The position numbers and the translations under genes were made by a program. From NCBI RefSeq assembly GCF_039545795.1, contig NZ_CP154260.1, forward strand, positions 2,981,001 to 3,045,000: 64,000 nt of DNA, in the 5' to 3' direction. The DNA is from Chitinophaga niabensis. GTDB lineage: Bacteria; Bacteroidota; Bacteroidia; Chitinophagales; Chitinophagaceae. This document shows, piece by piece, positions 33,201-44,219 of the stretch; position 1 is the first letter of the stretch; every line of letters begins with the position of its first letter. The notes beneath the pieces are model-generated. The model had not been told where the DNA came from and did no database searches. It was given only the letters and a program-made list of their open reading frames with translations.

Positions 33201-36200
33201 AGGTAAGACAAATTGCTGCCGAAAGTATTGGTATTTGAAAGATTCTCTTCTGCCAGTGTGCCAAGGCCCACGGCTATTTGCAGACCGGTATTAACACTAC
33301 GGGATTGTTTCTGATCTAACCCTTCCACATCATCCCGGCCAATACCGGCTATATTGTTCTTATAAGTTGTATTCGCAGTGGCATCCCATACTTTAGTAGT
33401 CCCATCCGTAGCGATATAATCCGTTGCGCCATTATTCAGTGTAATACCATATTTGATCGAGAGATAGGTATTTACCTGCTGCTGCTGGGCGGCTGTGAGC
33501 GCAGAAGTATAGATGATCAATTCACCGAAACGGCCGTTGTAGGGAACATTAGCTGCCGTATTTCTGCCCAGCAGGAAGGGACTGTTATTACCTGTAAAGA
33601 GATCCGCACCACCTCCGGAACCACCTCCGGTAGCCACGGTCACACCATTCTTGTAAATGGCCTTCCGGTTGGCGAGAGGCAATGTAATATTACTGGTGGT
33701 AGTCCAAAGATTTGTCTGATTGTTGATCCCTCCTGTATTAAAAGTGAGTCGGTTTGTAGCCGGAGCATCCCAGGAAACAATATTATCTGACCAGGTAGCA
33801 TGCAGGGTAAAATAGTTAGCAGCCGCACCGGTGAGAGCTGACTCCGTAAAAATTACGGCGTTATTGGCAGTTGCTTGGTTACCCACAAAGAATGCGGCAG
33901 CGGCGTTATAAGTACCTGTTTTCAGAATAGAGCCTCCCGTCATGCCTGAATTGACACCATCATATTTCACTACCGGATTAAAGTTGATGTTGCCGGCAGT
34001 ATTGTTGAGATACAGGGGTTGATTAAGCGCAGTTGCCTGCGTAACGTTATTCAGATCAGACGCATAATCTATCCATCCATTAATAGCGGTATTATCCGTA
34101 TTACTGGAAGTACCTTTATCAGCACGTAACCAGATGGTAGTTCCCACTATGCCGCCGGGCGCCTTGATGGAAGATGCAAAACTGAAATACTGCCCGGTTG
34201 TAAGATCCGCTGCAGCAGCATAATGCTTCACACCTTTCAGGGTAATTTCAGTTAAGGGGATGAACTGGTCTGTTCCATCCAAAGTGGCGTCGCTACTTAC
34301 TACGAGATAGGTTTCCATTGAGTTAGGCAACACATCATAGGGTACTGCTATCTGCACATTACCAACGGTACCGCTCTCCTGAACTTTCCATACGCGGGCC
34401 ATGCGGTAGTTCACCGCCGGGTTACCGGTTATGACAGTTTTGAACAGTGTGCTGGCGTTATCATCGCCCCAGGTGAGGTATGATTTATCTGTTGCAAAAA
34501 TATTAGCGTTCAGTTCATTTGTTTCAGCGATATCCCCCAGGCCAACAGTTACCTGTAAACCAGTGTTCACGCTACGGGATTGTTTCTGGTTCAGGTCTTC
34601 CATATTATCCCAACCTATACCTGCAATGTTGTTCTTGTAAGCAGCATTGGCTGTACCATCCCAGATCACGGTACCATCTGTTGCCAGGTAGTTGGCAGCA
34701 ACCGACTGGTTCAATGTAACACCGTATTTTATAGCAAGGTAGGAACTGACACGCTGAAACTCATCATTAGTAATATCCCTGTTGTAAAGGATGACTTCAC
34801 CGATACGGCCATTCCACTGGCGGTTTTCTCCTACAAATTTACCTACCTGTGCGCCTTCAGCAGTGAGAATGGTATTCCAGTTCCTGGCTGCGTTGGCAAG
34901 GGAAGTAATACCATTCGCATACACACGGGCATCCCCCGTGGCTCCTCCTGCGTACCGGCCACTGATAATTGTAGCCATGTTTATAGGGAAGGAATTCGCA
35001 GGGCCTATAATATTGCTGGGATTTCCATTTGCTTCAAATATAGCCTCTCCGGTTACCGATCTCCTGAAACCGGAAGACTGGTTACCTACGAAGGCGCCAT
35101 AAGTGAAGAGGGCCTGGTCTGTAGCATTTGAGTTGGTGACCGCAACTCCCATGATGGTTCTCGCAGCATTGCCCACAGGGAATTTCCCGGTGATGGAGGC
35201 TTGTGAAATCTTCAGAAAATCATTTATGCCATCAAACTTCAGGGCGCGGTTAAAATTAAGATACCCCAGCTCCAGCACCGGCTGGCTGGCAACAGTCAGC
35301 TGCTCTGCGATTAAGCCAGAACCTGCATAATCTATCCATTGGGTAACGTTATTACTGCCATCGTCTAAAGTATTGGCATCAGCACGTAACCACAAACTGG
35401 TAGCAGCTACATTACCCGGGTATTTTACAATAGCCCCGTAAGTAAAGTAAACTCCCTGCGGCAGCAGGTTTGAATTAAGCGTAACAGTACCCTTGCTGTC
35501 TAAAGGCAGTTCCTGATCAACCGTAGCAAAGGTGGGATCAGTACTGATCAGGAGGTATTTATCACCGCCAACAATATTGGCGGCCAGTGTAATATTCTGA
35601 TCTGCCCAGTTGGTTTTCTCCACTTTCCAAACCCTTTCCATATGGCGGGTTGAACTAACGCCAGGCAGTGGGGCCTGCACCACACTATAACCAACAGCGG
35701 ACAAGCCATTATCAGCAAACGTCAAGAAAGAAAGATCGTTTGTAATGGTTTCAGAGATCAACTCATTTGTCAGCGCTATTTTTGAACCCAGGGCTATGGT
35801 AACAAAACCCGCATCTGCGTTCAGAGATTGTTTGGTATTAAGACTGGTCTCATCATCACGGCCAATACCGGTGATGCGATGCCTGTAAGTGGCATCGGCT
35901 GTCCAGTATGTGCTGCCATTCGTAGCCAGGTAATTGGTAGGTATAGTCTGGTCCAGCGTGATACCATATTTCAATGCCAGGTAAGAAGAAACCTGCTGGC
36001 GTTCCACAGTGCTCAACACCCGGTTGTACGCTACTACTTCAGCCATGTCCCCCCTCCAGTACGCACCGCGTCCGGCAGTTGTTCGGGAACCGATAGACAC
36101 AAGATTGGTTGTGGTGGGGCTGAGTGTGTTATTGGCCTGGGCTTCCAGTTTATTATTACCGTATAATTTGAAGCCATTCGCTGCGTTCGTTTGGGTAGCA

Positions 36201-39200
36201 CCGAAAAGATAAGGCCTGTTCTCCAGGAAAGTTGTGGTAGTTGTTGCCGCCTCTATTGCGGCAGCGTTTTCCAGGGTTTGTAACTGGGCAGTACCGGTGA
36301 TCCGGAATTCCATCCCCTGATTACCGCCCACTAAACCGGAGCCCACCAGTTCCCTGACAGCGTTATAACCTGTGCCTTTCGCTACGGCAAATATGGTGGA
36401 ATTGACAGGATCGATCCTGGTTGTATTGATATCAAAGAAATCATCCGTACCATCAAACCGGAAGGTATAATTGAAGTTGATGCCGCGTGCATCCATGATA
36501 GGTTTGCTTGCCAGAACGGTCTGAGCGGCGTCATTGCCTAATCCGCCATAGTCCTGCCATTCTGCTGCGTCAGACACCATATCATCGGCACGTAACCAGA
36601 AGGTCATACCATTCTTAATGGCATTTGGCCCGCGTACATAATGGGCAAGGGTAAAGAAAGAACCATTTGGCATCTCGCTGCTGTTCAAAGTAACGGAGCC
36701 ATCAGCGTTCAATTGTTTCCAAACCGGTGTTCCCGTGGTGAAGTTTGCACTGTTATGCAACAGCAGATAAGTATCATCATTCCCTCCTGTTATTTTCAAC
36801 GTAATGTCTGCATCTGCCCAGGTGGCGGATTTCTCCACTTTGAAAATGCGGCTCATATGGGAAGCCAGACCGGCCCCGCCCACAATAGATATACGGTAGG
36901 AAGCAGCGGCATTATTATCCGCAAAAGTGAAGAAAGAAAGATCGTTAGTAATGGTGCTTGTATTCGCTTCGTTGGTTGGCTGCACAGTGCTGCCCATGGC
37001 AATAGTCACCAATGCGCCGGCCGCTACGGAACGGGATTGTTTTTGATATAATATAGACCCATCGTCACGGCCAATGCCGGTGATTCGCCTGTTATAACCG
37101 GTATTGTTTGCAGCCGTCCACATCATCGTGGTGCCATCGCTGGCCACATAATTGGTAGGTGTAGCCTGGTTGAGCGTAACGCCGTATTTGAGCGCCAGGT
37201 AAGCGTTTATTCGCAGTATCTCTGCAGCCGTGGGCGCTTTGCTGTACACGATCACTTCTCCCATGTTCATGCCTGTTCCATCACCATTGTCTACTACATC
37301 ACCTACATTGTACCCGCCTGTTGCAGCTGCAATTGTTCCCGGTGTTTGCCCGGTACCAGCCAAACCGTTGAGGTAACCTGTGCCGGTGCCGGCATTGGCT
37401 ACAAAGCCCGCGATATGCGGTTTATCTGTAAAGGCATTTCCTGCGGTAAGTCCGGAATTATTGGTGATCAGCTGGTAACCTCCACCAGCAACAGCGGTAG
37501 TATATTCTACCCGGGCGGAATTAGTACCTTCTGCTATCACAAAAATGTCCGTTGCATTGGTACCCTTCAGCGGCTCCAAAGCAAAGAACAGGGCATAACT
37601 GCCACTGCCTCCCATTTTCAGGTCCGTGCCGTTAAAGGCATCTTTGGTCATGTCTGAGAACTGCAAAGAAGGATTGAAGTTCATGATACCCGGCAGGTAT
37701 TCAATAGTGCCGGCCACTCCGCTGGTATGATTACGCTGACCGGAGAAATCATTCCATGCTGTTGCATTTGCGCCGGTAACTATAACGTCCTTGTCTGAAC
37801 GAAGCCAGAGTTTGATAGACGTTGCCACAGCACCCGGCCCCTGGATGTTCCTCGCAAATGTGAAATAGGCGCCATCCGGCAACAGGTCACTGTTAATAGT
37901 TACCTGGCCATTATCATCCAAAGGATAAGTAACATCGCCTGCACCGAAAGTATTGTCGTTGCTGACCAGTAAGTGGATATAACCTTCTCCTCCGTCCAAT
38001 ACCAGCGTGACATTTCCACTTGCCCAGTTGGTTTTGTCTACTTTATAGATGCGTGGCATGCGATAAGTAACACCTGGCACACCGGTCACCCGTTGTGTGT
38101 AGGTAAGCACTCCGCCGTTATCACTGAATGTGAGGAAAGAGAGATCGTTGGTTATTATATTATTATTGACGAGGTTGGAAGCGGGCACATCATTGCCAAT
38201 GGCAATGGTAACATTTGCCCCCGCTCCTTCTGAGCGGCTTTGTTTCTGATACAGCGTTCCGTTGTCGTCACGACCGATACCCGTGATCCGTTGACCATAG
38301 CCGGTATTTTTAGAAACCGTCCACATATTGGTGGTGCCGTTGCTGGCAATATAATCTGTGGCAGTACCAGCAGCGTTCAGCATAGTCAATCCATATTTCA
38401 GGGAGAGATAGCTGTTCACGCGGGTGCGTTCCGGATCAGTCAGTTTCCTGTTATAAAGCACAAGCTCAGACATCCGGCCGTTGAAAACGGAACTATGCCC
38501 TGCAAAAATGGCGTTGTTGATACCCGTTCCCCGGCTAAAGCTAACGGGGAATGTGGTGCTGCTCGTGGCCAGCTTTCCATCAAAATTCACTGCCCAGCTT
38601 GCGGGAGCGCTCCAGTTATTCAACAGGTGAGGGATCTGCATATTGATCCCGCCGAATGAAAAATTTCTGCGGGCGTTAGTACCAAAGGACGTATAGTGCT
38701 GCCCGTTACTATAGTGATAATAGGTCAGCGTAAAAGTGGCATCTCCCCCGAATTCAAAGGGAAAACTTGCCGTAGTGGAAGTAGAAGGCAGATTGGAATA
38801 CTGTACAGAAAACACTTCCCCCTGTGTGAACCCTTCCGCAAATTTAGGGACGCTAAAATAGCTGACACCTGTAGAATTAATGGCGGGATTAAAGTTAATG
38901 GCTGTGTTCTCCCAGGCTAATGTCTCTGTGCCTATCTTGGCCCATACTCTGTCCACCGGCGCCTGGTCCACCCACCTTGTAGCATCACTGCCAACAGTCA
39001 CTACATCCTGATCTGCTTTTACCCATGATTGCAAACCATTGTTTACACCGCCGGGATATTTTTGTACTCTTCCAAAGGTAAAGAATGCACCGTCCGGCAG
39101 GTCTGAGCCTTTTACTGTGGCCATCCCCCCGTTGTTCAACGGCACTTCTTTAGTGACTGTGCCAAAAGCTCCATCCGTGCTGATCAACAGGTAATTGTTA

Positions 39201-42200
39201 GTACTGCCTCCTTTGAGTTGCAGCGTTACATCCTGCATATCATCCCAGCTGGCGGTCTTTTGCACACGCCATACACGCGCCGAACGCTCAGTGGCTATAA
39301 CGCCTGGTAAAGCAACCGGCATAGTGTAGGCAACACTACCATTGTTATCGCTAACAACAAGGAAAGCGAGGTTGTTGGTAATGTTATTATTATTGAGGCG
39401 GTTAGCGGCAGCAACGGTTGCGCCTATTGCAAGGGTAACGCTACCGGCCACCTGATTGATAGATTGTTTTTGGTGCAGCCAGGAAACATTGTCTTTGCCG
39501 ATACCAGTAATGCGTTTGCCAAAACCTGCATTCGCGGTTTTGCTGAAGATCACCGAACCATTGCTGGCCAGGTAGTCGGTTGTATCCAGTGTAACGCCGT
39601 ATTTGATCGCCAGGTAGCTTTCAATTTTCAGGCGGTCGTCATTAGTGAGAGCGGTAATATCTTTATAAATGATCACCTCCGGAATTTCACCCGCGAAATA
39701 ATCCTGGCCTGCATATACGCCGATAAGGGAACCATTATTCCCCCCATTGCCTGCGAATGCATAGTTTGCCGACTGACTCTTCAATATATTATGATCACGG
39801 AAAACGCTCATATTGGTCAGCGTTTTGGTAAAGCTCCATACATTGGGGAGCTTCAGGGTACCACCCCAGGCCACCCCAGTAAGGCGAAAACCGTAAGGCG
39901 CATCCCACAGCACATTTCCGTTGCTCCAACTGGGTGACGCAGCTACGTAGTAGTTATTGCTTGTCAACTGGTTAAACAAGGCTCCATTTTTCAGTGCAGA
40001 CGAAGATGAAACGCCAAACACTGCGATCTTCTCCATATTACCATTGCCAAGTACAGAAAAGGCAGGATCTACTACACCGCTTTTACCGAAGTATTGCGCG
40101 GTGCCTGAAAATGTGGCTGTAGTATTAAAGTTGATACCAGTCACACTGTCCACTCCCGGCGCGCCAACCCTTGGAAGGTTCTTGGCATTTCCGCTGATAT
40201 CATTCCACTGGGCGCCGCTCAATCCCATATCGCCCCGGTACCATGCAGCAATGCCGGCGTTTACGCCGGCAGGTCCTGAGATGTTCACGGGCACCGCATC
40301 ACTGAATTCTGAAGTGCCTTTGGCGGAGGTAAGTGTGGCGGTCCAGAAGCCGCCCGGCGTACCATTGTAAGTAGCTGTTTGTATGGCTGTGCCTGCTGGT
40401 ACGTTGTTGTAGGTAGCCACCAGTTCACGGCCGCTGTTGGGAGTAGTACCCGCTTCATTTGCATAAAGGTGTACTGTATAAACAGGCCCGGCGCCATCCG
40501 CAGCAATCACCGGGATGCGTATACCCACATTGTAAGTACCGCCACTACCGGAAGATGAAGTGATAACCGGGCGGTTGGCCCCTTTATAACTGCCATTGGC
40601 AGCCGCTGCGATGAAAATACCATTTGTAACGTTATTATATATACTGTTACCGGTGATGATCGTACCCTGTGTATTATCGTTGGTGTTAAAATAAACACCA
40701 TGGCCGCGGTTATCATGTATCCTGTTGCCGGTGATACTTATATTCCGTGTGCCGCTTGCGCCTGCATGCAGCCAGATACCGTGGAGCGTATCGTTCCGTA
40801 TATCATTTCCGGTTATATCGATCTGTGCTGTTGCATGCACCTGGTTGATCACGATACCTGCCCGGCCACATCTTTCAATAATATTGTTCGTGATCTTCAC
40901 ATTGGATTTGGGAAAGGTTCCGGCAAACTCTATCCCATCGCTCTGTGCACCACCTGCTTTGCTGATGGTAGAATTTTTCAGTTCAAAAGTATTCACGGCC
41001 CCGGCTATGGTCATCCCCTGTGCAATGTCATCTATGACCAGGTTATCCATTACCACATTTGTAAGACCATTGCGGAAGTTGATCCCATCGGCACGCAAGT
41101 GTGAGATACTCACCGTTTTCAGGCTGGCATTAGTAACCAGGCCATCAAAGTAGATACCCAGCGCTACCTTGTCCAGCGGGTCCCCGCCTATCAATACATC
41201 ATCCATCGTAAGGCCGGTAACAGCTCCCCTGAACCGTATGGAGGTATCGCTGGCGTTATGCGCCAGATTGGCATTGGTGAATTCAGAAGCGGTGATCGTA
41301 ATATTATTCGCCGCTGCACGAAAATGAAGATTGTTAAAACCACCCTGCAATACTTTTGTATTATGGATCAACAGGGTATTTACCGCTCCCATAAAGTCAA
41401 TCCCGTAATCCGCCTCCGGATTAGCAGTGATCGTTGGCGCGGCAAGATCAAAATAAGAATTTCGGAATTCCACCTTTTCGGTGGTGGCACCTGCACGGAA
41501 TGCATAGTCCGTTCCATTCGTCCAACCTGAAAAATTAATATTATCAAACGTTGCATTCTTAAGGCTGCCCAGCACCTGGATACCTCTGGCAAGCGGAGAC
41601 ATCTCTACATCTTTTATCAGCGCAGTATCCAGGGACGCGGTGCCCATGAATTCCATGAACATAGCCCCGGTAGCTGTACCTCCTGAATTGCGGGCATTGA
41701 TATTTACATCTTCAATTGTCAGGGATGCGTGCCGGCCGGCTGTAAATGCAAAAGCCCGGCCTGACGGGTTTGTATTGACTGCTTCCAGCCCCATTTCTGA
41801 TATAATGTTCCGGATGGTCAAACGCCGGGATGCCCCGGCCACTGTCACGATATTGTTCAGCAGGTCCGCTACAGTACCTGTTGTGTTCACCTTTAACCCC
41901 TCAATGGTTACATCCTCCGTATTGGCATTTACCAACACTCCACTTCCTCTTGTATTGAGCAGTTCAAAATTTTTAATGGTAACAAAATTGGAGTTGACGG
42001 TAAAGAAAGCAAGTGCAGCGCCATTATTGGCGTTGATCGAAACCCTGTTTTCCCCGTCAATAGTGAGGTTTGCCACCGTTATTGCGGGCAGGTTGCTGGC
42101 AATATTAATGACACCATGAACGTTGAATACGATACTATGCGGTCCTACCCCTCCTGCGTTTGCATCAAGGATGGCCTGCCTCAATGAACCAAGACCGGCA

Positions 42201-42328
42201 TCATTGGTGTTGGTGACCGGGAATGAAGCCGCTTTGGCACACATTGCCCCTAACAAACAAGGGATCAATAAAAGATATCTCGAACACGCAGCAGTGCGCA
42301 CCCACATAGGTTGTAGAAATTTCTTCAT
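18014..42328 (-). CDS. Giant T9SS-secreted multidomain surface protein (8104 residues, SprB-like adhesin class)
   Basis: One uninterrupted 24.3-kb frame. A signal peptide (about 1-34, ending MCAKAAS) is followed by [18 protein letters not shown], a start common to large beta-helix surface proteins. Order: right-handed parallel beta-helix (about 35-620); seven tandem ~400-residue modules (about 690-3600); a linker region; about 30 Calx-beta repeats (about 3785-7580); three DUF11-like repeats (about 7580-8015); and a type B T9SS C-terminal domain (about 8020-8104, [35 protein letters not shown]). No sortase motif, protease or glycosidase motif was seen. Cysteines are rare. The CTD, and the PorP and OmpA genes behind it, indicate secretion through T9SS and display at the surface; adhesion, gliding or filament functions are inferred from the class. 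It has its own transcription unit, since a terminator lies upstream at 42602-42636. Confidence 0.95.
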   Translation of the reverse strand: MKKFLQPMWVRTAACSRYLLLIPCLLGAMCAKAASFPVTNTNDAGLGSLRQAILDANAGGVGPHSIVFNVHGVINIASNLPAITVANLTIDGENRVSINANNGAALAFFTVNSNFVTIKNFELLNTRGSGVLVNANTEDVTIEGLKVNTTGTVADLLNNIVTVAGASRRLTIRNIISEMGLEAVNTNPSGRAFAFTAGRHASLTIEDVNINARNSGGTATGAMFMEFMGTASLDTALIKDVEMSPLARGIQVLGSLKNATFDNINFSGWTNGTDYAFRAGATTEKVEFRNSYFDLAAPTITANPEADYGIDFMGAVNTLLIHNTKVLQGGFNNLHFRAAANNITITASEFTNANLAHNASDTSIRFRGAVTGLTMDDVLIGGDPLDKVALGIYFDGLVTNASLKTVSISHLRADGINFRNGLTNVVMDNLVIDDIAQGMTIAGAVNTFELKNSTISKAGGAQSDGIEFAGTFPKSNVKITNNIIERCGRAGIVINQVHATAQIDITGNDIRNDTLHGIWLHAGASGTRNISITGNRIHDNRGHGVYFNTNDNTQGTIITGNSIYNNVTNGIFIAAAANGSYKGANRPVITSSSGSGGTYNVGIRIPVIAADGAGPVYTVHLYANEAGTTPNSGRELVATYNNVPAGTAIQTATYNGTPGGFWTATLTSAKGTSEFSDAVPVNISGPAGVNAGIAAWYRGDMGLSGAQWNDISGNAKNLPRVGAPGVDSVTGINFNTTATFSGTAQYFGKSGVVDPAFSVLGNGNMEKIAVFGVSSSSALKNGALFNQLTSNNYYVAASPSWSNGNVLWDAPYGFRLTGVAWGGTLKLPNVWSFTKTLTNMSVFRDHNILKSQSANYAFAGNGGNNGSLIGVYAGQDYFAGEIPEVIIYKDITALTNDDRLKIESYLAIKYGVTLDTTDYLASNGSVIFSKTANAGFGKRITGIGKDNVSWLHQKQSINQVAGSVTLAIGATVAAANRLNNNNITNNLAFLVVSDNNGSVAYTMPVALPGVIATERSARVWRVQKTASWDDMQDVTLQLKGGSTNNYLLISTDGAFGTVTKEVPLNNGGMATVKGSDLPDGAFFTFGRVQKYPGGVNNGLQSWVKADQDVVTVGSDATRWVDQAPVDRVWAKIGTETLAWENTAINFNPAINSTGVSYFSVPKFAEGFTQGEVFSVQYSNLPSTSTTASFPFEFGGDATFTLTYYHYSNGQHYTSFGTNARRNFSFGGINMQIPHLLNNWSAPASWAVNFDGKLATSSTTFPVSFSRGTGINNAIFAGHSSVFNGRMSELVLYNRKLTDPERTRVNSYLSLKYGLTMLNAAGTATDYIASNGTTNMWTVSKNTGYGQRITGIGRDDNGTLYQKQSRSEGAGANVTIAIGNDVPASNLVNNNIITNDLSFLTFSDNGGVLTYTQRVTGVPGVTYRMPRIYKVDKTNWASGNVTLVLDGGEGYIHLLVSNDNTFGAGDVTYPLDDNGQVTINSDLLPDGAYFTFARNIQGPGAVATSIKLWLRSDKDVIVTGANATAWNDFSGQRNHTSGVAGTIEYLPGIMNFNPSLQFSDMTKDAFNGTDLKMGGSGSYALFFALEPLKGTNATDIFVIAEGTNSARVEYTTAVAGGGYQLITNNSGLTAGNAFTDKPHIAGFVANAGTGTGYLNGLAGTGQTPGTIAAATGGYNVGDVVDNGDGTGMNMGEVIVYSKAPTAAEILRINAYLALKYGVTLNQATPTNYVASDGTTMMWTAANNTGYNRRITGIGRDDGSILYQKQSRSVAAGALVTIAMGSTVQPTNEANTSTITNDLSFFTFADNNAAASYRISIVGGAGLASHMSRIFKVEKSATWADADITLKITGGNDDTYLLLHNSANFTTGTPVWKQLNADGSVTLNSSEMPNGSFFTLAHYVRGPNAIKNGMTFWLRADDMVSDAAEWQDYGGLGNDAAQTVLASKPIMDARGINFNYTFRFDGTDDFFDINTTRIDPVNSTIFAVAKGTGYNAVRELVGSGLVGGNQGMEFRITGTAQLQTLENAAAIEAATTTTTFLENRPYLFGATQTNAANGFKLYGNNKLEAQANNTLSPTTTNLVSIGSRTTAGRGAYWRGDMAEVVAYNRVLSTVERQQVSSYLALKYGITLDQTIPTNYLATNGSTYWTADATYRHRITGIGRDDETSLNTKQSLNADAGFVTIALGSKIALTNELISETITNDLSFLTFADNGLSAVGYSVVQAPLPGVSSTRHMERVWKVEKTNWADQNITLAANIVGGDKYLLISTDPTFATVDQELPLDSKGTVTLNSNLLPQGVYFTYGAIVKYPGNVAATSLWLRADANTLDDGSNNVTQWIDYAGSGLIAEQLTVASQPVLELGYLNFNRALKFDGINDFLKISQASITGKFPVGNAARTIMGVAVTNSNATDQALFTYGAFVGNQSSGFRRSVTGEAIFEANGNPSNIIGPANSFPINMATIISGRYAGGATGDARVYANGITSLANAARNWNTILTAEGAQVGKFVGENRQWNGRIGEVILYNRDITNDEFQRVSSYLAIKYGVTLNQSVAANYLATDGTVIWDGTANAAYKNNIAGIGWDNMEDLNQKQSRSVNTGLQVTVGLGDIAETNELNANIFATDKSYLTWGDDNASTLFKTVITGNPAVNYRMARVWKVQESGTVGNVQIAVPYDVLPNSMETYLVVSSDATLDGTDQFIPLTEITLKGVKHYAAAADLTTGQYFSFASSIKAPGGIVGTTIWLRADKGTSSNTDNTAINGWIDYASDLNNVTQATALNQPLYLNNTAGNINFNPVVKYDGVNSGMTGGSILKTGTYNAAAAFFVGNQATANNAVIFTESALTGAAANYFTLHATWSDNIVSWDAPATNRLTFNTGGINNQTNLWTTTSNITLPLANRKAIYKNGVTVATGGGSGGGADLFTGNNSPFLLGRNTAANVPYNGRFGELIIYTSALTAAQQQQVNTYLSIKYGITLNNGATDYIATDGTTKVWDATANTTYKNNIAGIGRDDVEGLDQKQSRSVNTGLQIAVGLGTLAEENLSNTNTFGSNLSYLVWGDDNGSTTFNTAITGSSNVNYRMSRVWKTQRTGAAGDVQIAVPKSVLPVNGTTPYLVVSNDAVFDAADQFYELSELALNGTDHYAASANLTNGQYFTFAAFITAPGGVIGSSLWVKANAGLTVNGSDQVEQWADQSGSGIVTTELRAAATTHTDPVAASADIIKVPVGLNFNPAVDFTGAVSKSLKGNSTTDWDATQLSIFSTSVVEGPLAGPTNMAGVFSGLANWTVDGGSGSGGIGLNAVGAAYTLDGSGCFGATSTSGNTIPRVVRGVYTTIGTGLGGSMTIDGRTEVASGPGCGTSAGSFFEVGGRTSGAASFDGRVFNGKIPEVIVYKSVLNSTQARQIESYLGIKYGITLNQTTPQDYLATDGTTKTWEAAINGTYNVNIAGIGRDDATALNQKQSRSINAGAILTIGLGNIALDNISNSASFTTDKSYLTWGSNAGAVTANSADLPGCIKERLTREWKVQFSNFDNSTAPVDLEFDLTGITRTGTLPEHYALLIDKTGSGNFASLAPADYTLIPASELDVDKVKFDNVGSLTNGAVFTLVTRNVAAPAAFLVPDAADATTASVCLDANGMLYFKDPADPDKYIAAIDPNGNTINPAQFSAYISVNRDMATELGKASGTDYGTQLMRRMLQITYTGTPLTVNGGVKVRFLWNDAERTAAENYLANDRGVTTPQNWKWFKHSGTVANVITDLTETGLNNMTEITPTGNGEENGVKYVEFSNIQSFSTFGGLTSATGVISVLKTTDGTEGATDGKFRIKLPGTLAATEDVTVQYLISGTAANINDYTIAGLDAVALTGVAVIPAGSNGVDVDVPVVNDQVIELTETVKLTLTSASGSSPYGLHTTEFEATANINDNDNIPANTVVGVTATITPAKEDGPVHGQFTFSLPSGYSSSEDITVTYNLGAGTAVYATDYTLLNYNAGTGTGTLIIPAGQNSATLEVTVQTDDLLEANETVVLNQVSAGSTSFTFTNSPTAATATVVIEDNNPPSARYLSITKVQDGYEKAPGNTVPQNAQYKVSLPAGVRSSEDITFNYAINVSSTAANGTDYTYPATGTATILSGQSEVIVTIPVTDDNIIETDETIVLDLGDGNGGLYPAHPLDAAMRTTTLSIFDDERTDPAKTLVTITATDNTSTEPPVGDDGTFVISLPATFTAANDITVTFGESGTGVRGVDYELRDATNAIITGNTITIPAGQTSVPVTLRVLHDLIIEGSETAILTMTNVTATGLTLTASSVPATVNIGDDDAVPANLVLNIDATQHAAEPATNGYFTISLPLNVTASRDINVTYSFDDPNSSAVPGIDFAALTGTAVIKAGDNGVRVNVNVINNFVIDGTRTVKVDVTAGDDGIHAYTPGTATATVNITDEDYNANSDVLLLTRVSDAVEAGAKGRFEIALPPGITSSTPITVTYALSGTATYNDPNGYDLVPAAHINTGTNTLTIPAGQNSIIVEVNAFGDLLIEPTQTVILTLSNAVNGNGDPFTLNPASATVNILDVNGSVANELVISPATASAGEAGGTVNLTVGTKTGFAYPNPISVSIAITGTGAQGVDYQTILPVVIPGGQASAPVTVSMLDDHIIEGLENIVITVLGGNADDAATPGQTVSFPADPAANVSTIDILDDDILNAAAHVLEVVKLNDGTEPGANGLFEIRLPEYAAGLRYTSSIPLNITFGITGTATEGSDYSNIGTTVTLPANEGSKQVTVTVQDDFILEGTETVILTLPATPATATYGATVVSFTAAPSPGETATVNITDNEITASISTTGVNDAFEGAANGYIRFALTNSAVAGNDLTVSFNVLPTGTAVTSDYVIDFGALTGTYDPGTGAGTVKIPAGQPSVDLPIRALTDDLIEGEESVNIRLNGATAVLSSGSQAIPVQGTAERTVFIQDDPGYDMTVAATVLTNGAEPTAAGTYRVHLAGTLKAGKDITVTYTVQPGSTATAGVDYTNLSGTVVITQGNNYADITLPVLNDNIIEPTENVVIRLQNATAGTLPFVASTADVSLDIIDEDGGVKELSAAVQRQATEPGGGANNGVFRISLPTGMTVAGAITVNYVLDAGTATYGADFTLADYIQGTNTGTATIAAGQAYVDVPVTVLDDYNIELNENIVLRITGGTSPVGPFTPSATASADMTISDDDNKPENRVVSVLKTSADGDETGPVNGNFRFKLPGTAGGADLVLTNEAVTINYTIAGTAKPGTNTGATDMDYVQLSGQVIIPAGAGYIDVPVNVIDNNIIDGTRNVTVTISNTGISTVSGAVFTAHATENTANFNIADNDNIAANFVLTLAATVPDAQENITPVNGVFTFSLPNGVKASRDLTISYTLSGKAVNGTDYQTISLLTATIPAGQTAVDVNIIPVNNNIIDGDRPVILTAGAVSVFGGNPYGTPFTVNPTNTTLTIHDDDNTAANRTLIITATQPDAQEGVTPVNGTFTISLPNGITVAEPLTVNLALTGSQAVNGTDYQTIPLSVTIPAGQPSATVTIRPINNSLIDGDRSVVMSITGIDLPVGSTLGAFTAPAPGNEATLTIHDDDAANVKLQITASIPNAAEPGTPGEFTLSLPGGITATQPLTVYYQITGTAVPGASAAEVNKDYITISGSMIIPASSSNATIPVTVIDNTIIDGNRTVIVTLNRGEATINGKLVNVGVDAVADDATVTIADNDAALAELSITAGTPNAGEPSTDGSFTISLPAGVTATEPVTVGYTITGTAANGTDYTLLGSTAIIPAGAPSVDVPVDVINNLIIDGTRTVILTLTNGTTTTIGTIGVKAGEGTAQVNIADDDAGIARLSVTATTPNAAEPGTDGLFTISLPNGVTATEPVTVAYNMTGTAVNGTHYANLTGTVVIPAGASSVTVPVDVIDNNIIDGSRNVVITITGGTTATVGSIGVNTTEAVATVTIADDDLGNAKVEVVASNANAAEPATNGTFTIRLANNQTTTAAIDVTYSIAGTAVNGTDYTLTDAGGALISGNTVRIPAGSGEVQVTVKVTDDKIIELSETASLKLQSADLGGVTVPIGTPDEAVVNIADDDNDITYRVLTATATVANASETGPVNGAVTFSFPDPNITAAEDVEITYTVSGTAAEGVDFQPMQRTVILKAGDKSVTVPVNVIDNNIIDGSRTVVLTTVSGTSGLGLFTPATAPAHIATVTIADNDNTADKLQLSILKTADGAEPASSGSFTIKLPDGLTALKDIFVNYNIDASGTAGAGTDYQAITGTVIIPAGQPGVTVPVNVLNDQVIELTETVIMNITGGTGLEADGSTAISFTAAIAQATVDIIDNDLTPATGAVQITKVSDAVEGGAKGQYRIALQPGITSSQDITLTFALSGNAARSGDYQLTNVPGGAVISGNSVTIPAGANEVLIDVDAPDDGVIEGQEQVVLTLNGITSSLPFTIDPAQAAATVNIVDVNGAASGQLSIAKVTDAAEPATNGRFRITLPTGITSAGAITVSYALSGTALAGTDFTTGTVIIPAGANGVDVDVTVTDDYILESTETVILKVLGGNGQDINGNNLLFPAHATDHTATINITDNDNTTANRILEVVKVTDAAEPATNGRFEIRLPEAVPGTRYTVAENINVVFAASGTAASDIDYISTGTGIVLPAGSSSVFVPVTVKDDKVLEGTETVILTLANSTATGGDVYAPSGSAATVNIADDDLIPANLQLEATATIANAHETGPVNGEFTISLPAGITIAAPVTVTYTLGGTAQPGADLTVMNKDYVQMSGTATIAANTNSVTIPVNVINNTIIDGDRTVILSISSGAVTIGTTGYDLTPAGTPATVTIADNDNTPANLQLTIIKKKDGAEPFTSGEFEISLPAGITSARPVTVNFTIGNTSTALTGADYSSISVPVTIPAYQQSVTVPVNVLNDQIIEATETVIMNISGGNDGQFTYTAGATGSATVPIMDDDAGTGARVVLLTKVSDAIEGAARGRFRLALPAGYTSAEDVTVTFNMSGAAIRNTITDYQLLQVPGGAVLSSNTLTIPAGSNEILVDVEAYNDGNIEGPEDVVMMLTGVTSAIPFTLDPARTSATVNIVDVNAAADNPISVTWVSHAAEPATTGKFRISLPPGIAAARDITVMYNLSGSATAGLDYTVGTAVIPAGANDAEIDVNVTDDYIIEATETISLQILGGNGKDNTNADVYFPAHPVDHTAAMDIADDDNTPANRTLEVVRLDDAVEPADNGHFEIRLPEAAPGIRYTTAKNINVVFAASGTAVQATDYEALGIGIILPAANSSVIVEVKVKDDRIIENDETVLLTIDPNASSSEAGAFTAGTANTATVLITDNDATAANQVLAITASIPDAAEPARDGEFTISLPQGVTAAVPVTVTYSIGGTAKPGADAGAITMDYVQLSGTVTIPANSNAVTIPVDVINNSIIDGNRTVIVTITNGTATVNGAGINFTSGATAAATVNIADNDNTAANRTVSITASVANAHETGPVNGAYTIRLPLNITAAEDITLNLAVSGNALAGSDYETLSATVIIPAGSNEVSVPVKVIDDILVDGSRTVTVSIVNGSTATLGSFTPATTTGATVTIADNDFKGSVKWKSVGYTGTGASGSVKAGDQITYTIHVRNTGNVKLDQVVITDNVPLYTDFVNADENITPAGRRLTWTIPEVAVGTTVTRSFRVKVANDLTGASAITNTAQVDDGKGTGPENTVPEDPNNPGNPHPNPGPNTPSTSIPVDNGGDGSISWKTVSYTGTGSNGAVRPGNQITYTIHVRNNGNVTLSNVKVADVVPAGTNFVSIANGGVQTNRNLSWTIPAIQIGATQSVSFVAQVATDLTGITNITNTAQTDGGGGMKPTRPEDPANPGNPMPNPDPSKPSTQIPVDGGGPVTISWKSAAYTAVGSNGSVRSGSRITYTMHVRNTGSIAVTNIQVKDVLPNGTVFESINNNGIRNGNDLSWTIPAVAVGATETVSFTVTVAMASSLTGITSIENTAMVDNGNGPQPTLPADPANPDQPHPSPQAGAPSTSIPIEVKDLNFPNVFTPNGDGKNERFIIAGLEKYPGSKIYIYNRWGGMVYQNKDYRNDWNGSGLNEGTYYYILEVKRPEGTSAYKGWIEILR
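18290..19585 (-). repeat. Three tandem DUF11-like (conserved-repeat) domains in the giant protein
   Basis: Three repeats with a period of about 435 bp (145 residues). Each opens with a strand like [15 protein letters not shown], then [16 protein letters not shown], a D-x-(V/L)-P turn, [11 protein letters not shown], and an INNTAQVD-like end followed by a Pro/Asn/Gly-rich linker ([15 protein letters not shown]). They probably form a rigid stalk between the Calx-beta array and the CTD. Confidence 0.85.
19585..30975 (-). repeat. Array of about 30 Calx-beta repeats in the giant protein
   Basis: I count 30 copies of a ~105-135-residue Calx-beta-type unit. Each opens with a strand such as [18 protein letters not shown], continues with DYTL...VIPAG, and ends with an acidic loop and a strand before the next linker (INDNDN-like). 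Calx-beta domains form calcium-stabilised beta-sandwiches. Nineteen copies keep the expected E-x-x-E pattern after the DD-like turn (for example IIEATETV). Eleven have NN or DN followed by IDG-x-R (for example IIDGTRTV), which removes ligand positions. Near-repeated DNA over 11 kb would also make this region prone to recombination and assembly error. Confidence 0.9.
31100..40260 (-). repeat. Seven tandem ~400-residue modules in the giant protein, with a distinct end piece
   Basis: Copies start near 40255, 39050, 37840, 36630, 35420, 34160 and 32880, a period of about 1205-1280 bp. Each has (a) a concanavalin/LamG-like part beginning with a W-(L/V)-(R/K)-A-D pattern and a W-x-D turn; (b) the constant motif YL-x-x-KYG-x-TL followed by DY(L/I)A(S/T)(N/D)G; (c) I(T/A)GIG-x-D-(N/D) and a QKQS motif; and (d) a strand-rich end, RVWKVEK ... 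LP-x-G-x-FTFA. The seventh copy passes into a unique end piece (about 31100-31820) with [16 protein letters not shown] recognise no named function; glycan or surface binding is suggested by the LamG-like part. Confidence 0.8.
40460..42229 (-). other. N-terminal right-handed parallel beta-helix of the giant protein
   Basis: About 590 residues of short repeating strands with Asn and Gly at turns: [83 protein letters not shown]. This PbH1-type pattern is typical of pectate-lyase-like helices. No lyase active-site residues could be picked out, so a structural or binding role is more likely than an enzyme. Confidence 0.8.
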
Positions 42329-42640
42329 AGGAGTACTATGGTTAAAAGGAATATGGTATTGCCCTACTTGACTGTTCTCGGTAAAGGTTTGGGTTTCAAA
42401 ACGCTAAGGTAACTGTAGCAGGAAGAAGGGGATGTAGCAGAAAAACTAACAAGTTGTAGTATCTGCACTACACACATATTGCATTTTGCGTAAAAGAGAT
42501 TCCGGATTATTATAATATCTTGGATCAGGAATACCGGAATCCTGGCGGCCCGGCCCGGAAGCAGCTGAATTCCCTGGCGAGTGTTGCTTTTAAATTCTAA
42601 ATAAAAATGACCAGTCATCTAACCGGCCATTTTTACTACA
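42329..42640 (-). other. Intergenic region upstream of the giant-protein gene
   Basis: 312 bp holding the terminator of the preceding operon (42602-42636) and, presumably, the promoter of the giant gene. No exact TAnnTTTG match was found on the minus strand. A weak 84-codon frame here lacks a signal or any family resemblance. Otherwise nothing recognisable. Confidence 0.5.
42602..42636 (-). terminator. Terminator of the sigma/FecR/receptor/lipoprotein operon
   Basis: In the minus-strand RNA a 12-bp stem (with three G-U pairs) closes a short loop and is followed by a T run. It lies a few bases after the stop codon of the lipoprotein gene that ends at 42641, and it separates that operon from the giant gene. 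Confidence 0.82.
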
Positions 42641-43402
42641 TTAATATTCCCTTGGAATGGGAAACAACGGTACTTCCTCTGCCCCCCAGCCCTGGGGTTG
42701 CGGTAAGATAAAGTAAGGTTGTACTTTGTTCAGGTTGAATTTTTCGTATGGGAGATACCAGCTGAATGCGGTGGTCTTGCTGAGATTTTCGTCATTGTTA
42801 AAGGCCCACTGATCCAGTGTTCCGGCTTTTAAGAAATAAATAGTGCTGCTGCCCACATCATTTTTATCCATAAACCCTTCCACAGGTAAGTAATCCGTAT
42901 ACACCCAGGTCTGAGGGATCACATTTTGCGCCAGGTAAACCTGCTGGCCTGTATTTGGATTATACATTAGAATATCGATCGGGTCATTGCTTTCAGGATA
43001 ATAGATATAAAAACCCAGTTTATTGGTGGCAGGATCTGGCTTGGGAGGTGTTACCTCTATAAGGCTGCCGTTAATGTTTATTAAAGGAAAGAAATACTCC
43101 AGCTGGCTGGTGGACAAAGGCAGCGCTTTCTGTAAGAGTTCTTTTCCGCTTACCGGATCTTTAACATGCAGGATGGCTTCTTTTTTATTTCCAAAATAGG
43201 GATATACCTTGCTGAAACCGATCCTTTTATTCTCCTGCAGTACATCTTTATCAAACACCACTGTATCCACCGCTACTTCCAGCTTCATATCGCTGATGTT
43301 ATACCCGTGAATGGTAACGCTGATCGCTTTTTTTGTTTCTATTTCCTTGTTGCAGGCTACCAGCGCCAATATGGCTAATGCCTGTATATATCTTCTTATC
43401 AT
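42641..43402 (-). CDS. Lipoprotein of unknown function (paralogue of neighbour)
   Basis: 253 residues. The lipobox ends at Cys17 (LALVAC) followed by NKEIE, a near match to the surface-export signal. The N-terminal ~110 residues share a pattern with the next upstream protein: VTIHGYNISDMKLEVAVDTVVF here, against a similar SGFNG...LELTIDTLRFD there, then a conserved K-E-x-x-x-(H/M) strand with a GKEL/GKSI turn. The second half is Pro-, Tyr- and Trp-rich. It lies 9 bp after the neighbour and is last in the operon. No family is recognised. A surface partner of the TonB-dependent receptor in the same operon is the most reasonable guess. Confidence 0.75.
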   Translation of the reverse strand: MIRRYIQALAILALVACNKEIETKKAISVTIHGYNISDMKLEVAVDTVVFDKDVLQENKRIGFSKVYPYFGNKKEAILHVKDPVSGKELLQKALPLSTSQLEYFFPLININGSLIEVTPPKPDPATNKLGFYIYYPESNDPIDILMYNPNTGQQVYLAQNVIPQTWVYTDYLPVEGFMDKNDVGSSTIYFLKAGTLDQWAFNNDENLSKTTAFSWYLPYEKFNLNKVQPYFILPQPQGWGAEEVPLFPIPREY

Positions 43403-43411
43403 AAAATCAAT

Positions 43412-44209
43412 TTAAAAGTTTATCCTCTGGTAGTTATTAATAACCGTGCTATTACCTCCGTCTCCCAGTTCTGCTATACCAACTACCTGTGGTTTAACAC
43501 TATTCGGAAGAGGTAAATTGGCACCCTGGCGAAGGGTGAATCCTGCATCTTCGTAATAGCGGATATTGGTGCCTGATCTGAAGGCCCTTACATCCGGATT
43601 TATAAAATAGACTTTCCCATCTATTTCATGCCGGCCACCCTGGAAAATAGCTGCTTTCATAAATTCAGAGAATACATAAGGCTTTATAGTGATCCTTGTG
43701 AGTTCTTCTTCCTTTTCACGTACCAGCCTTCCGTTTTCTACCACATCGTAATATTTAATGTAAACAATGTCTATATCTCCTGTGTAACCGGTAACGTTAG
43801 GCAGGAACAGGTAACTCACGAGCCGGAAACCTTCCGGATTAGCAGCCGGTGCAGCTGGCTTTTCGATCAGCTTGCCGCCCACATAGATCAACTGGAGCGT
43901 TACGCTGTACTCGCCTCTCTTTACCTGTTTTTCATAAATGGACTTACCGGTTTCTTTTTCTTTAATGGTCATCTTTACACTGTCCTTTCCCGGAGGAAAG
44001 GTGTATTTATCAGTACGGTTAAAACTTTCGCCGGCTGCAATAAGGTAGTCAAATCGCAATGTGTCTATCGTTAGCTCCAGGGGGCTGCTGCTGCCATTGA
44101 AGCCACTGGTTGTAACGGCAAATGCTTCATCTTTTACAAAAAAATTGTCGTCCTTCTGGCAGGCAGACAGCAGGATCAAGGCGGTAATACATGTATATAT
44201 AAATTTCAT
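43412..44209 (-). CDS. Surface lipoprotein of unknown function (paralogue of neighbour)
   Basis: 265 residues. The lipobox ends at Cys17 (LILLSAC) and is followed by QKDDN, an excellent match to the Bacteroidota lipoprotein surface-export signal. It is probably a beta-rich protein: TTSGFNGSSSPLELTIDTL, DSVKMTIKEKETGKSIYEKQ. It has the same N-terminal domain as the next gene downstream. It lies 10 bp after the receptor gene. It is likely to sit beside the receptor at the cell surface and bind its ligand, in the way SusD-, HmuY- or other receptor-partner lipoproteins do, but it resembles none of these by sequence. Confidence 0.77.
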   Translation of the reverse strand: MKFIYTCITALILLSACQKDDNFFVKDEAFAVTTSGFNGSSSPLELTIDTLRFDYLIAAGESFNRTDKYTFPPGKDSVKMTIKEKETGKSIYEKQVKRGEYSVTLQLIYVGGKLIEKPAAPAANPEGFRLVSYLFLPNVTGYTGDIDIVYIKYYDVVENGRLVREKEEELTRITIKPYVFSEFMKAAIFQGGRHEIDGKVYFINPDVRAFRSGTNIRYYEDAGFTLRQGANLPLPNSVKPQVVGIAELGDGGNSTVINNYQRINF

Positions 44210-44219
44210 GTTGCTGGTT

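Noticed and set aside
40253..40270. GCCGGCGT/ACGCCGGC palindrome at the border between beta-helix and first module
   Set aside because: It lies inside coding sequence, encodes Pro-Ala-Gly-Val-Asn-Ala-Gly and has a 2-base spacer; likely chance from codon choice.
42364..42618. Minus-strand ORF of 84 codons upstream of the giant gene
   Set aside because: No family resemblance or signal; its start lies within the terminator hairpin of the preceding operon.
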